This document shows, piece by piece, positions 17,596 through 27,500 of a stretch of 64,000 nucleotides of DNA. Location of the stretch: assembly GCA_937146725.1 (NCBI GenBank), contig CAKZRU010000174.1, positions 1 to 64,000 on the forward strand, written 5' to 3'. A program made the position numbers and the translations under genes. The notes under the pieces were generated by a model, which saw only the letters and a program-made list of their open reading frames with translations, did not search any database and was not told the DNA's origin. Numbering within the stretch: position 1 is the stretch's first letter; each line of letters begins with the position of its first letter. The stretch comes from an uncultured Myxococcales bacterium. GTDB taxonomy: Bacteria > Myxococcota_A > Bradymonadia > UBA7976 > VGTA01.

Positions 17596-18261
17596 ATGTT
17601 AAAGTTTACTCAACGCTTTCCCCTAGCGATTCCTACTCTTGTACTCACTCTGCTGTTTGTATTTACCTCTCAACTTTGTCTAAGTTCAAACGCACATGCA
17701 GAGGCGTCAAATACACCGGCCACAGACTTCTTAAAGACTCAGGTCATTAAGGTACTGGCCTTGACTGCATTACCTGTACCCGATGCAAAAACTAAAAAAG
17801 ATATTGATGCGAAGCTCTTTGCCGTGGTGAAGCCAATGATGGACTTTCCGGCTATGAGTAAGGCGAGTTTGGGTAAATACTGGGACCAACAAAGTGCAGA
17901 TAAGCAAACTAAGTTTATGCAACTCTTCGAAGAATTAGTGTTCCATAGCTATATGAAAAAGATTCGTAAAGCTAAGCAAGATGCAAGTATTGAATATGAA
18001 GATGAATCGCCTCGAAAGCAGGGGGGGGCAGAGGTTGAGGCCATTACCACAAGCAAAAATATGGGCGAGGTCGAACTTCGTTTTATCTTAAGAGCAGGAG
18101 AAAGTGGTAAAAAAGAAGCTCTTTTTGTTGCTGAAGATGTGGTGATCGATGAAGTCAGCTTAGTCAATAACTACAAAGAAGAATTCATTAAAATTATTAC
18201 CAAAAGTGGCTTTGATGGTTTGCTGAAAAAAATGGAAGATCAAATTAAGAAAGTAAAGTAA
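17596..18261 (+). CDS. MlaC/Ttg2D-like periplasmic phospholipid-binding protein
   Basis: A 221-residue exported protein: signal peptide with cleavage near SSNAHA, then the helical start typical of the Ttg2/MlaC family (FLKTQVIKVLAL, KLFAVVKPMMDFPAMSKASLGKYWDQQSADKQTKF). The family carries phospholipids across the periplasm between the outer-membrane MlaA and the inner-membrane MlaFEDB transporter. The expected two-layer beta segment follows (VEAITTSKNMGEVELRFIL, ALFVAEDVVIDEVSLV). The ATG follows AAGGATATC. No other mla gene is in the window; the gene lies behind the TolC-type gene, so a lipid or solvent-tolerance role in the outer envelope is plausible. Confidence 0.82.
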   Translation: MLKFTQRFPLAIPTLVLTLLFVFTSQLCLSSNAHAEASNTPATDFLKTQVIKVLALTALPVPDAKTKKDIDAKLFAVVKPMMDFPAMSKASLGKYWDQQSADKQTKFMQLFEELVFHSYMKKIRKAKQDASIEYEDESPRKQGGAEVEAITTSKNMGEVELRFILRAGESGKKEALFVAEDVVIDEVSLVNNYKEEFIKIITKSGFDGLLKKMEDQIKKVK

Positions 18262-18302
18262 GTCTTTTTTAAAACCCAACTCTCTTTCTAAATATATAGA
18301 CT

Positions 18303-19043
18303 CTAAATATCTACAAATACCCCAAGAAGCATCGCTAATACAGCGATTGCAATCCATAGCTCTTTACGACTTAGCCAAGGCGTTTGACTGACTCCTTGTC
18401 CCATCGGATCAACCAGCAAGCATTCAATTTGTCCAAAGCGAATATGATCACCATGCCAAGCTCTAATTCCTTGGACAACTCGGCTATTTCTAACGAATGT
18501 CCCATTGCTTGAACTTGGGTCGGTCACCACATAAGAGCCGTTATCCTCTAATTTGATGCGGGCATGGTGACGAGACACTGAAATATGAGCAATGGTGATA
18601 TCATTTTCTTCTGTACGCCCTACACTCGTGATCGGCTCGAACAGATAAAATTCTTTACCGGCTTGTGGGCCTTCGATCACCACGACTTTTCCATGAGCTT
18701 GATTGGGATGAACAACCGCTGTTTGAAAGCCACCTCGGTCAGTCTCGGCTGGAGACACATATTCGATAAAGAGTTTAAAGTTTCCAATCTTGACTTGGCT
18801 CTGCTCAGTGATCTGAACACTTCCCTGAACATTAGTATCGTCTACTTGTACTCCATTAACGCTACCAAGATCTTGAATAAAGACCATGTCATGATCAATG
18901 TATAAAACAGCATGCTTACGAGAAACTGATGAGTTTTGTAAAATAATTTGATTATCAGTCGTTCGACCAATGCTGAGCTCTGTGCGAAGTTCTTTTTCAC
19001 AAACAAGTGCGCCTCTCTCATCATTAACAACAACTAAATACAT
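18303..19043 (-). CDS. Double FHA-domain protein with C-terminal membrane anchor
   Basis: Two forkhead-associated domains bind phosphothreonine peptides. FHA1 (about residues 18-85) has IGRTTDNQI, SVSRKHA and LGSVNG. FHA2 (about 125-205) has VGRTEENDI, SVSRHHA and SSSNGTF. Both keep the conserved Gly-Arg, Ser-x-x-His and Asn-Gly residues, so both should bind. A hydrophobic segment at the very C-terminus (about 228-246, WIAIAVLAMLLGVFV) would anchor the protein in the inner membrane with the FHA domains in the cytosol. It lies 96 bases after the FHA-CpaF gene on the same strand and probably shares its transcript. The natural partner would be a Ser/Thr kinase such as the one at 8552-10129. Confidence 0.88.
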   Translation of the reverse strand: MYLVVVNDERGALVCEKELRTELSIGRTTDNQIILQNSSVSRKHAVLYIDHDMVFIQDLGSVNGVQVDDTNVQGSVQITEQSQVKIGNFKLFIEYVSPAETDRGGFQTAVVHPNQAHGKVVVIEGPQAGKEFYLFEPITSVGRTEENDITIAHISVSRHHARIKLEDNGSYVVTDPSSSNGTFVRNSRVVQGIRAWHGDHIRFGQIECLLVDPMGQGVSQTPWLSRKELWIAIAVLAMLLGVFVDI

Positions 19044-19139
19044 TATTCATCTCTCTGAGCAATACTCTGTAAACTGTAGCTAAAAAACGATAAGAAGCTA
19101 GAAACAATAAAAAGGGAAATGGAAGACTTAACAATAAGC

Positions 19140-21089
19140 TTAAACAAGATCACCGGTCAATGTGCCTTGGCTGTATACTTGAACACCTTGAGTGAGGCTA
19201 TAGATTTGCTCTACGCTCATTTGTTGGTTGCCATCTTCAGTCACAAAAATAACTAAGTCGATGGCCTCAACAGCCAAGTGATCATGTCCCGCTCTTCGCT
19301 GTAGCTTTGAAATCGCCGCTGTTGCATTGCGAGCTGTACTTAAAAGCATACCCCCAGAAGCAGCGGAAAGAGTTTCAAAGACTAATTCACCATTTAAGCA
19401 AGCTTGATCTTGAACCATAACGATATCGGGTGTGAGTTGTTGAACGCCCTTTAATGCTTCATCACTTCCTTCAAGGGTAAACCAAGTTGCCTTGTTACCA
19501 ATATGATGATTTGCTCCAATAATTGCGACTCGCCGATCCGAATAGCATTCATGTGCAATCATAGAGCTCATCATTGCTTGAGCTTTAACACTACGACTAG
19601 CAATCATCAGCTTACCGCCTTGGGCCAATAAGCTACTCAGCTGACGAACAACATTTTGATCAAAGTGAGCATATTCAGAAAGTGACTTTTGCTGAATGGG
19701 TCTTTGCATACATACGTAAGGTCCCTCAGCCCCATTGAGATCGACAAGAACTCTAAGGTTACCAAGTCGTCCTTCTCCTCGTTGCTCACCTTCGCGGCCA
19801 AGGCCATTCAATAAGCGAAGGGCCGCTCGTTGGGCTTGCTCAACACTTGAAAAAGGTGATTTAACTGTGACAACTCCTGATTGCCCCTGTCGGTATACCA
19901 ATTGATGCGCACCGTTTAGGTAAATTTCTGTCACAGTCTCATCGATAGCTAAAGGCCCCAAAGCACCTACTGAGAAGGCTTCATCAATCACCTGACTGAT
20001 TGTTTCTTCGGAGTGCTCTTTACTAAAGGGCTTAAGAACTTCTAAAGCTGCATTCACTAAGTCTTGGTTTAAGCTTTGTCCAGGACGATAGCGATGAGGT
20101 GTACTTAGTCCTTGCTGACTGAGTCCCTCATTCAAGGCCTGATGGATTTTAACCAAAGGTGCATTGTCCTCTTGGCCATCAAAAACGGAAGCATCAATGT
20201 TCATTGCTGATGGTGATGGACTGTGTACAGCAGCGCTCGGCGCTCGCAAAGAAGCCGGAGGGCTAGGCACAAAGGGTGCGGCTGGGTTTGATTGTACCGG
20301 ACTCGCTGGTGGAACCGCAGAAGCGGGTGCAACTGGTGCTACAGGACTTCCAAAAGGAGAAGCGGGTGTATTAGACATGGGTGCAGCCGGTGCTTCGACT
20401 ACAGCCGGTGCTTCAGCGACAACTGGTACAGCATCCCCGGTCAAGCTTTGAGCTGGCTTTGCAAAAGGTGAGCTCGTAGGAGCCGGAGGAGTCGGTGGAG
20501 CCGGTGGAGCCGGTGGAGCTGGTACAGGACTACTTACCGGTGGCACAGCCGGTGCTGCAGGTTGCCCAAAAGGAGAGGGCGCCGGTGAGCTATTCTGCTC
20601 CATAGCCATAGGAGGCGGAGGCGCAATACTTGTCATAGGAGCAGATGCCGGCTCCGGTTGGGCAAAGGGAGACATGCCCGAAGCAATCGTTTTAGAAGGC
20701 ATTCCACCTGGGAAAGGAGGACGAGCACCGGGTAGACTGTTTGCTGGTGGAGGTGGTGGCGCAATATTAGGATTGCTCGCTCCTTCTGATACACCATCAA
20801 TAAGCTCTGTTGATAATACAAAGTCACCAATATAAATCTTATCGGTTTCTTTGATCACCATAGGTGTAGTGATCTTACGACCGTTTACATAAGTCCCATT
20901 GGTTGACTTAAGATCAGAAATGACAAACTTGCCATTCTTTAAAACAATTCGGCTATGTCTTTTAGAGACATTTTGCTTAGGCAGAACGATATCATTCCCC
21001 TGTACACGGCCGATGGTGATTTCACCTTTTAGAAACTCTTGTCGACGAGGTTGCCCGCCTTTTTCATTAATCACGATTGCGAAAGACAT
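19140..21089 (-). CDS. FHA domain fused to a CpaF/TadA-like ATPase domain lacking Walker A
   Basis: Residues 1-95 are an FHA domain (IGRVQGNDI, NVSKRHS, STNGTYV), followed by a Pro/Ala-rich linker to about residue 300. The C-terminal 340 residues follow the CpaF/TadA secretion ATPase: LGPLAIDETVTEIYLNG and VYRQGQSG match the N-terminal GPLxxLLxDxxVTEIMVNG and VYVERxG strands, and LTPDIVMVQD and RNATAAISKLQ match the Walker B and helix that follow. Where CpaF has GGTGSGKTT, this protein has IASRSVKAQA (about residues 490-505), so the P-loop is gone; the arginines and histidines of the catalytic box are also lost. I infer a non-hydrolysing homologue that may sense or assemble. The ATG follows AAGGAAG. 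Confidence 0.75.
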   Translation of the reverse strand: MSFAIVINEKGGQPRRQEFLKGEITIGRVQGNDIVLPKQNVSKRHSRIVLKNGKFVISDLKSTNGTYVNGRKITTPMVIKETDKIYIGDFVLSTELIDGVSEGASNPNIAPPPPPANSLPGARPPFPGGMPSKTIASGMSPFAQPEPASAPMTSIAPPPPMAMEQNSSPAPSPFGQPAAPAVPPVSSPVPAPPAPPAPPTPPAPTSSPFAKPAQSLTGDAVPVVAEAPAVVEAPAAPMSNTPASPFGSPVAPVAPASAVPPASPVQSNPAAPFVPSPPASLRAPSAAVHSPSPSAMNIDASVFDGQEDNAPLVKIHQALNEGLSQQGLSTPHRYRPGQSLNQDLVNAALEVLKPFSKEHSEETISQVIDEAFSVGALGPLAIDETVTEIYLNGAHQLVYRQGQSGVVTVKSPFSSVEQAQRAALRLLNGLGREGEQRGEGRLGNLRVLVDLNGAEGPYVCMQRPIQQKSLSEYAHFDQNVVRQLSSLLAQGGKLMIASRSVKAQAMMSSMIAHECYSDRRVAIIGANHHIGNKATWFTLEGSDEALKGVQQLTPDIVMVQDQACLNGELVFETLSAASGGMLLSTARNATAAISKLQRRAGHDHLAVEAIDLVIFVTEDGNQQMSVEQIYSLTQGVQVYSQGTLTGDLV

Positions 21090-21249
21090 TTGTTCTTCCT
21101 TTGTTGGACCCTAGATTGAAGATTATTAAGGCGATTATCCTAAGCTCTGTCAAGCAACTATCACTTTCAAATCCTTTAAACCTTTAACTCTTCGTCATGA
21201 TTCTTGACTTGTCACCTTAGCTTTGCGAGATCTATTTAACATAATTCAG

Positions 21250-21264
21250 CACTGATATTCAGTG
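21250..21264. promoter_or_regulatory. Perfect inverted repeat before pfkA
   Basis: CACTGA and TCAGTG separated by three bases, in the 234-base divergent gap between the FHA-CpaF gene and pfkA and about 60 bases before the pfkA start. A TATAAA at 21296-21301 could be a -10 box but has no matching -35. The repeat could be an operator or an mRNA hairpin; the sequence does not decide. Confidence 0.3.
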
Positions 21265-21323
21265 AGGTCTGGCGATCATACAGATGCATACTTGTTATAA
21301 ATCACTTAAAAAGGTTAATTAAA

Positions 21324-22469
21324 ATGATTGAAGAAAAAGTAGGAAAGCGGATCGGCATCCTCACCAGTGGTGGTGATGCACCGGGGATGAATGGAGCGGT
21401 TCGAGCAGCTTTTCGCAGAATTAAGGCTGTCAATCCACAGCATGAGGTGGTTCTTTTTAAAGAGGGTCTTAATGGTTTAGCCGGTCGACTTGAGGTGAAC
21501 CATTTGGAAAGTATTCAAAGGCAAGCCATGCGGGGGATTATGCACAAGGGTGGCACTTTTATTGGAACAGGTCGTATTCCTGAACTTAAACCCTGTCCCG
21601 AAGACTACCCTGATCCAGAGGCATGGAACCGTCGACGAGCCGAAATTACGGATGTTGCGGTGGTTAATTTAAGACAACTTGGCCTTGATGCGATTATTGT
21701 CATCGGTGGCGAAGGCTCATTTAAGGGGCTAACCTATATTGTGAATGCCTATCAAGATCGTTATAAAGAACATCTGACTTTAGTAGGTGTACCAGGCACG
21801 ATTGATAACGATATATGGGGTACCGAAGATACGATCGGTTTTGATACTGCATTAAATAATACTGTGGATGCGCTAAGAAAGCTACGTGACACCATTGAAA
21901 GTCACCGCCGTTGTGTCATCTTGGAAGTGATGGGGAATAGTAGTGGCTGGTTAGCCCTCGCTTCGGGTATTGCTGGTGGAGTGACTACTATTATGATTCC
22001 GGAAAATCCTGAGAGTTATGACTTAGATTTAGTCTTAACTCGAGTTCGTTCTGCCCTACGTCTAAAGTATCGCTCTATCATTGTCGTGATGGCTGAAGGC
22101 GTAAAAAAGGCATCCAAGAACCCTAAAATTGCTGAAGACTTCCGTCAAAAAGTGGAAGCTGACCCAGTGATTACAAAGCTTTTGGGACGACCCTTGGAAA
22201 CGCGAGTCAATATTATTGGCTATATTGCTCGAGGTGGCCAACCCAGCGCTCGTGACAACCTACTCGCTTCAAAACTAGGCTTTGCGGCCGCAAATGCCGC
22301 ACTCGATGGCGGTGCCTTAGAGCCGATCATGGTTGGCATCAAACGCTCTGAAGTTGTTTGGTGTCCGATGAGAGAAGTTGTAGAGCAGTCTCCACGACTG
22401 ATTGATGAAGATTCTGAGCTATGGGAAATTGCGCAAAGCTTACTGATTGCCGAAGATCAGACTTTTTAG
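21324..22469 (+). CDS. pfkA: 6-phosphofructokinase, ATP-type, with E at the Mg-binding aspartate
   Basis: Phosphorylates fructose 6-phosphate to the 1,6-bisphosphate in glycolysis. The N-terminus has LTSGGDAPGMNGAVRA, the substrate loop is VPGTIDNDIWGTEDTIGFDTA with the catalytic TIDND, and EVMG and IARGGQPSARD follow. The nucleotide motif reads GGEGS (E130) instead of GGDGS: the second glycine of the ATP type is kept (PPi enzymes have Asp there), but the aspartate that helps bind Mg is replaced by glutamate. The usual Arg after EVMG is Asn, and the substrate-site His is Tyr (GYIARGG). At 381 residues it is longer than the 320-residue short form. AAGG lies nine bases before the ATG. Function is likely retained, but these changes deserve a look. 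Confidence 0.9.
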   Translation: MIEEKVGKRIGILTSGGDAPGMNGAVRAAFRRIKAVNPQHEVVLFKEGLNGLAGRLEVNHLESIQRQAMRGIMHKGGTFIGTGRIPELKPCPEDYPDPEAWNRRRAEITDVAVVNLRQLGLDAIIVIGGEGSFKGLTYIVNAYQDRYKEHLTLVGVPGTIDNDIWGTEDTIGFDTALNNTVDALRKLRDTIESHRRCVILEVMGNSSGWLALASGIAGGVTTIMIPENPESYDLDLVLTRVRSALRLKYRSIIVVMAEGVKKASKNPKIAEDFRQKVEADPVITKLLGRPLETRVNIIGYIARGGQPSARDNLLASKLGFAAANAALDGGALEPIMVGIKRSEVVWCPMREVVEQSPRLIDEDSELWEIAQSLLIAEDQTF

Positions 22470-22490
22470 TCTGCACAGCTCTTGATCAGC

Positions 22491-24461
22491 TTAGAACATG
22501 ATGCCCATATTAAGTTGGAAAGTTTGTGCTGTTTCAGCCTGCTTAACAACTTGATTATTTGCTCTGAGATTCAGCCCTCCCATAGGGAATAAGATCCCGT
22601 AGGCGGCCGATGCTCTAAAGCGGTTGGTTTGTAAAAGATAGGCTTCAACATCAAACTCTAAGCCAAGTCCTGACTCTCCACCGGCTGTGTATTCTGGATT
22701 CATTGCCATACCATAGATTGCTGAAGCTTTTAGACCCCAAAAACTATCGAGTCCCTTTGGTACTTCATAGCCAAAGTAGGGCTTAAAGTAGAGTGCATTA
22801 TGAACGCCTCCTAAGACCTCTCTAAACAAGATCATATCTACGATATAATCACGATCAAAGCGGAAGCCATTAAGATTAGGATCATAAGTATTTGGGTCGG
22901 CCAAGGCACCTTGAGGTAAGTAATCACTTCCGCCAAAGAATCCTGACTGATCATCGCCGGTGGCTCCACCATGGTGTAGACCATATCGTACATTGCCATT
23001 TTTAGCGTCAAACTCTAAAGCATAGCCCCATGCTGAAATAGAACGCTTTTTAGGCTGATAAACCTGGGACTCTGGGCATTGCTCTACCGGTAGACTTGGA
23101 TCTTCACAAGCTTGGTCATCTTGGGCAGCAAAGCTTGCCAAAGGCACATGATTTAAATCTCCAAAGGTACCGACAGCTTCAAACTTTAGGCTATACTCCG
23201 TTTTAGGGGTCGGTTGCACCTTCCAACTGAGGTAAAGATCGGGAATAAACATCTCAAGTCGAGCTGGATAAAGCGTGTAGCCACCCTCTAAAGGATCTGG
23301 GGTATCGGGTGCGGCTTGAGTACTTTCTAAGTCACGATAAGCACCTGCATTTTGCTGACTTCTCAAAATACCATAAAAGCCCCATTCAAAAGCCGACTTT
23401 CCTGCTTTTAGGTTTTCACGCTGCTGAGCGAGTTCCTTGGGGCTAATCGCTCGATTACCAATAGATAAACTATATTGATCAACATCATCACGTTGATCCC
23501 AATCCCAACTTTGGCCCATCACTTGATCAATAACGCCAAAACCACTTGGGCCTTCAGCAACAAAATCCCAAGACAAGCTCAAATAAAGATCAAAAAGCTG
23601 AGTCGTCACTTGAATACGATCTACACTATCGCCAAAATCACAATCAAGACAGGCTCCACCATTAGCCATTAAACCCAAGCCCCAGTGATGGCGCATACGA
23701 CCAAAGTCAACGCGTGCTAGATCATTTTCCCAGACACCCCAAACATGACGTAAGCGCAAGGCGCCATCAATCGGCGTTTGCGTACCGCTTAAGCCATCAA
23801 AAAGAGCATCTGGACGCTGTCTAATACTCAATGGTCCACCATCTGGCATACTGCCTAAAACTAAGTTATCCGGAATATCCATCACCGCATGCACTCTGAA
23901 TCTCTCAGTGGCATGTAAGGTGGGCTCATAACGGAAACGTAGGTTAGCCGAGCTTAGACTATCCGATTCTTTTTGATTGCTTCCCTCACGGTCGGTGAGT
24001 GGTGGTAAATACTGTGAAGTTCCACGACGATTGCTCACATCATAGGTATTTAAGTCAAAGTTATTCATCAAATCCGCTCTAAAGCGAAAGTAACCATGAT
24101 GCTCAATAAAGACTTTATCCGAAGCTCGATCACGGTCTAGACGATCCCAATTAAAACGTGGTGGCGCACCGCTTTGATCAAAGTCTACAAAACCTGCTGA
24201 CCCTAAGGTATCATTTGGCTGAATTGCCCATAAACTATCCATAGTTTCAGCTTGGTCTTCTGTTTTTTGACTCGATGTTTTTTGACTCGACGCTTGCTTA
24301 CTTGTTTCTGCTTGCTTGGTATCAGTTTTACCCTGTTCGGCAAAAGCCAAGTTGGCAGAGAAAGAGCCTAAGCCCAATAAGCAAGTAAAGCCAATAGCCC
24401 AGCTACTTATTCTACAATTCAGTGCTGTTTGAGGGGAGAGAACGCTCATTAACATTGACAC
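22491..24461 (-). CDS. Outer membrane protein, possibly of the TIGR04551 type
   Basis: A 656-residue exported protein with a signal peptide ending NLAFA just before EQGKTD, a Gln/Ser/Thr-rich linker of about 35 residues, and a long series of alternating aromatic strands ending in Phe (NMGIMF), the usual last residue of an outer-membrane beta-barrel. Segments such as RHHWGLGLMANGG, DCDFGDSVDRIQ and LSLSWDFVAEGPSG look like a deltaproteobacterial outer-membrane family I remember as TIGR04551; that name is from memory and unverified. The start is a GTG with GAGG five bases before it. It converges with pfkA. Its role is unknown. Confidence 0.65.
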   Translation of the reverse strand: MSMLMSVLSPQTALNCRISSWAIGFTCLLGLGSFSANLAFAEQGKTDTKQAETSKQASSQKTSSQKTEDQAETMDSLWAIQPNDTLGSAGFVDFDQSGAPPRFNWDRLDRDRASDKVFIEHHGYFRFRADLMNNFDLNTYDVSNRRGTSQYLPPLTDREGSNQKESDSLSSANLRFRYEPTLHATERFRVHAVMDIPDNLVLGSMPDGGPLSIRQRPDALFDGLSGTQTPIDGALRLRHVWGVWENDLARVDFGRMRHHWGLGLMANGGACLDCDFGDSVDRIQVTTQLFDLYLSLSWDFVAEGPSGFGVIDQVMGQSWDWDQRDDVDQYSLSIGNRAISPKELAQQRENLKAGKSAFEWGFYGILRSQQNAGAYRDLESTQAAPDTPDPLEGGYTLYPARLEMFIPDLYLSWKVQPTPKTEYSLKFEAVGTFGDLNHVPLASFAAQDDQACEDPSLPVEQCPESQVYQPKKRSISAWGYALEFDAKNGNVRYGLHHGGATGDDQSGFFGGSDYLPQGALADPNTYDPNLNGFRFDRDYIVDMILFREVLGGVHNALYFKPYFGYEVPKGLDSFWGLKASAIYGMAMNPEYTAGGESGLGLEFDVEAYLLQTNRFRASAAYGILFPMGGLNLRANNQVVKQAETAQTFQLNMGIMF

Positions 24462-24583
24462 GATAACCTCATTTCATACGCCCAAAGCGGTGTTAAGTAA
24501 TGTCCTCTACCTAAAGAGAGACTTTATTAGTGACTCTCCTAACACGAGCAAGCTTGCTTGGTCAACTTTGCCGAACAGATCAA

Positions 24584-27500
24584 TTATCTTCTACACAAAG
24601 CCATACAGAAGCGCTGAGTCTCTTCTTCGAAGATCCACCAATATAACTGATATGTATGTTGATCTAACTCCGAGTATACCATAGCAGTACCTTGAGATAA
24701 GGTTGTCACGCCATTTTGTAAGCGAGTAGAGGCTGCTGTGTTCGTCATAGAGATCGCTTGCCAGGTTTGTATTGTCCAAAGTTTCGGGGATTTTAGGCCA
24801 CTTTGAGCACATTTGGCACTCGCCTCTTTCAAAGTCCACCACAAAGTCAAAGCTTCAGATTCTCTTTCTGGTGCTAGGCTGTCTAAATGCCGTAATTCTG
24901 CAGGAGAAAAACTAGCATTACGCCAATCAACCGAACGGTCAACGACCAACTCTAGATCAATCCCTAAAAAGTGTACTTGAGCATGCGGACTAGCGACGAC
25001 GGCAACGGCTCGCCCCTGTGAATGACTGATTGACAAAGGATAATGATATTGTAAGTCGATCGGTAAGCCTGATCTAGCAAAGCTAGGTGCCGTTTGTGCT
25101 ACTCTTGGGCTAAGAGCAATTTCGGCGGGAAACAGAGGGCGCTGAGCGCGTTCCCATACCAAATGTCTTAATGCATCTTTACTTGCGACTCGGCCTGCTA
25201 ACCAATCTCTTTGAGCCTTGATGTTTAGCTGTCGATACTCTTGACGTTCTGATTGGTTTAAACAACGACCGACCAAAAACTCTCGAGAGGACGCGGCACT
25301 ACTAATCCCTTTGGCTAAGGTTATGCTTATACCTTGATGACTTAGGATAGGAAGAGCGTAAAGATTGTGTTCAGGATAGCGCATTAAAGACCAAAGCTGA
25401 CCAGAGGTCTCAAAGCGCCAATCACTCCAACCGCTAAATCGAGCCCACACTTGGCCCTCATACCACAGGGTCATATCGGCTTTGACTTCTCGTTTTTCAA
25501 GCTTGGTAATTTGAACTTCACAATCCAACACTGTGTCAAGCTTTGGTGGTACTTGGTAAAAGGTCAGTTCTTCAAGACGAACCGGCATGACCACTCGATC
25601 TTCACGTTGAGTCAGCATGACCCATAGGCCAAAGAGTTGCCCTACATTATCAAGTAAGGCGCCTGGGATCCCCTTATTTCGTATACGTCCTCTGATACCG
25701 GTGGGGCTTATTCCGACTAGTTGTTCGATTCCATGGTAAGCGGGCCCATGAAACATCCAACGTTTTGTATAGACTTCTTGGGCGGTAATCGGTGGCTTTA
25801 TTTCATTAGCTTGTGCTACAAACGCTTGTTTTATGGCACTGGGGCTTTGATGAGCAACAGCAACAATTGCACTCAAATGACCAACGATTTCTACTTGGAT
25901 ATTGTTTTCATCTAACCACTTGGCCTTCACTTTTAGATCTTGAGCGGGTTCTACCTCAATCCACTTGGCAGCTCTGACTTGTGTAATCTCAACCACATAC
26001 CTTTGCTGATCTAAGTGCTGATCAGCTTCATTGGCCAACTGTTGAGCAACTTCCATAACCCACTGAATGGAAAGTGTCATGGGTACAACCGGAAAGCGAT
26101 CTTCCAAGATCGGCCAATCATGGGCCTGCCTAAAAAAGCAGTGATCGATAAGATAGGGAAACTGATCAATGGCTAAGGGCCAACTGCCTTCATAACTCGA
26201 TTTGTGAGTAAGTTCATTGTTCATCTTATTCACGCTGAGTGGTTTAGGATAAGTTGCTGCACCTTGTTGTGGCCCAACATCGCTGACCAGCCCACTTAAA
26301 GAGACAGTCTCGCTCTTGTGTCTAACACTCGCTTCAAGCAAGGGCACACTTGTGCCTAAATTCAGATCAAGAGTTCTTTCTCGCTTGTGACCTGCTGGCT
26401 TTAAGGCAGCAAAATTGACTTTTGCCCCCTCAGCATACAAACTTGCTCCAAGATGTAAAAACTGCGTCCATGCATCACGGCGCTCACTATGAGCTTCCAA
26501 AACCCGATGCGGTCTACCTCTTAAAGTGTCGCTTACAAAGCTTGATAAAGAACCGACGCCCATCTGAATAAAGACTCTGACACCTTGCTCATACAAGCGC
26601 TCAATTAAAGCTCTAAAACGCACGGTTTTGGTTAAATGCTCAGTGTTAAGTTTATAAAGCGCTTCAGCCTCACTTGGATAAGCTTTTAGAGTCGTTGCTG
26701 ACCAAGGGTTAAGCTTTGGCTCTTGCAATGCTAAGGTTTTTAGATGTTGGGTGATGCCCTGAGCAAAAGGTGCAAAATGAGGCGCATGAAAACCCGATCT
26801 AAAGGGTAATTCATGAGCCATAAGCTTAGCACTTGTTAAACATTCTAAAACCGAGGTACTCACTTTTAGCGGAACACAGAAAATACTTTGGTGTGGACAG
26901 TTATCATGGGAGCAATAAATCCCTTGTGACTCTAAATCTTGTCCAAACTGAACTTTTAAAACCGCTTGAGCTTGCTCCATACCGGCCCCCACAGCAATGA
27001 AGCTCACTTCTGGAACCGAAAGACCTTGAGGGTCTAAACCAGCGATAAAGGGTTCAATGGCGGACTCAGGAAAATAGCCTGCTGTGATTAAGCCTGTCCA
27101 TTCGCCAATGCTGTGACCGCAAATATGATCAGGATAAATACCTAAACGTTGTATACATTGATTTAAACTCATCCCTAAGCGCACTACACTGACGCCCCGC
27201 TCACCTAAGTCTTGCGGTGGATATAGAGTAGGAGCAGTTAAGCCCAATCGAGCGCAAAGGTTGTCGATTCTAGGTGCAAAGTTGGCTTCAATCCCAGGAA
27301 ACATAAAAGCGATTTGGCCCTTTTGAGCTTGCGCATCACTCAAAAGTCCATCTCTGATCAACCATAACCCCTTGCGACCTTGACGAGTTTGTCCTGCGCG
27401 CGCCATCTGAGCGGCTTCTTTGATCGAAGCGGAACTTGGGTCGAGTAGTACAGCTCTTACCACACCTTGACCATAATGATGTACGCCGATATGTGTGTTA

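Noticed and set aside
22458-22473. CAGACT-TTTT-AGTCTG hairpin across the pfkA stop codon
   Set aside because: A perfect six-base stem, but the stem overlaps the stop codon and no U-run follows on either strand, so I do not call a terminator.
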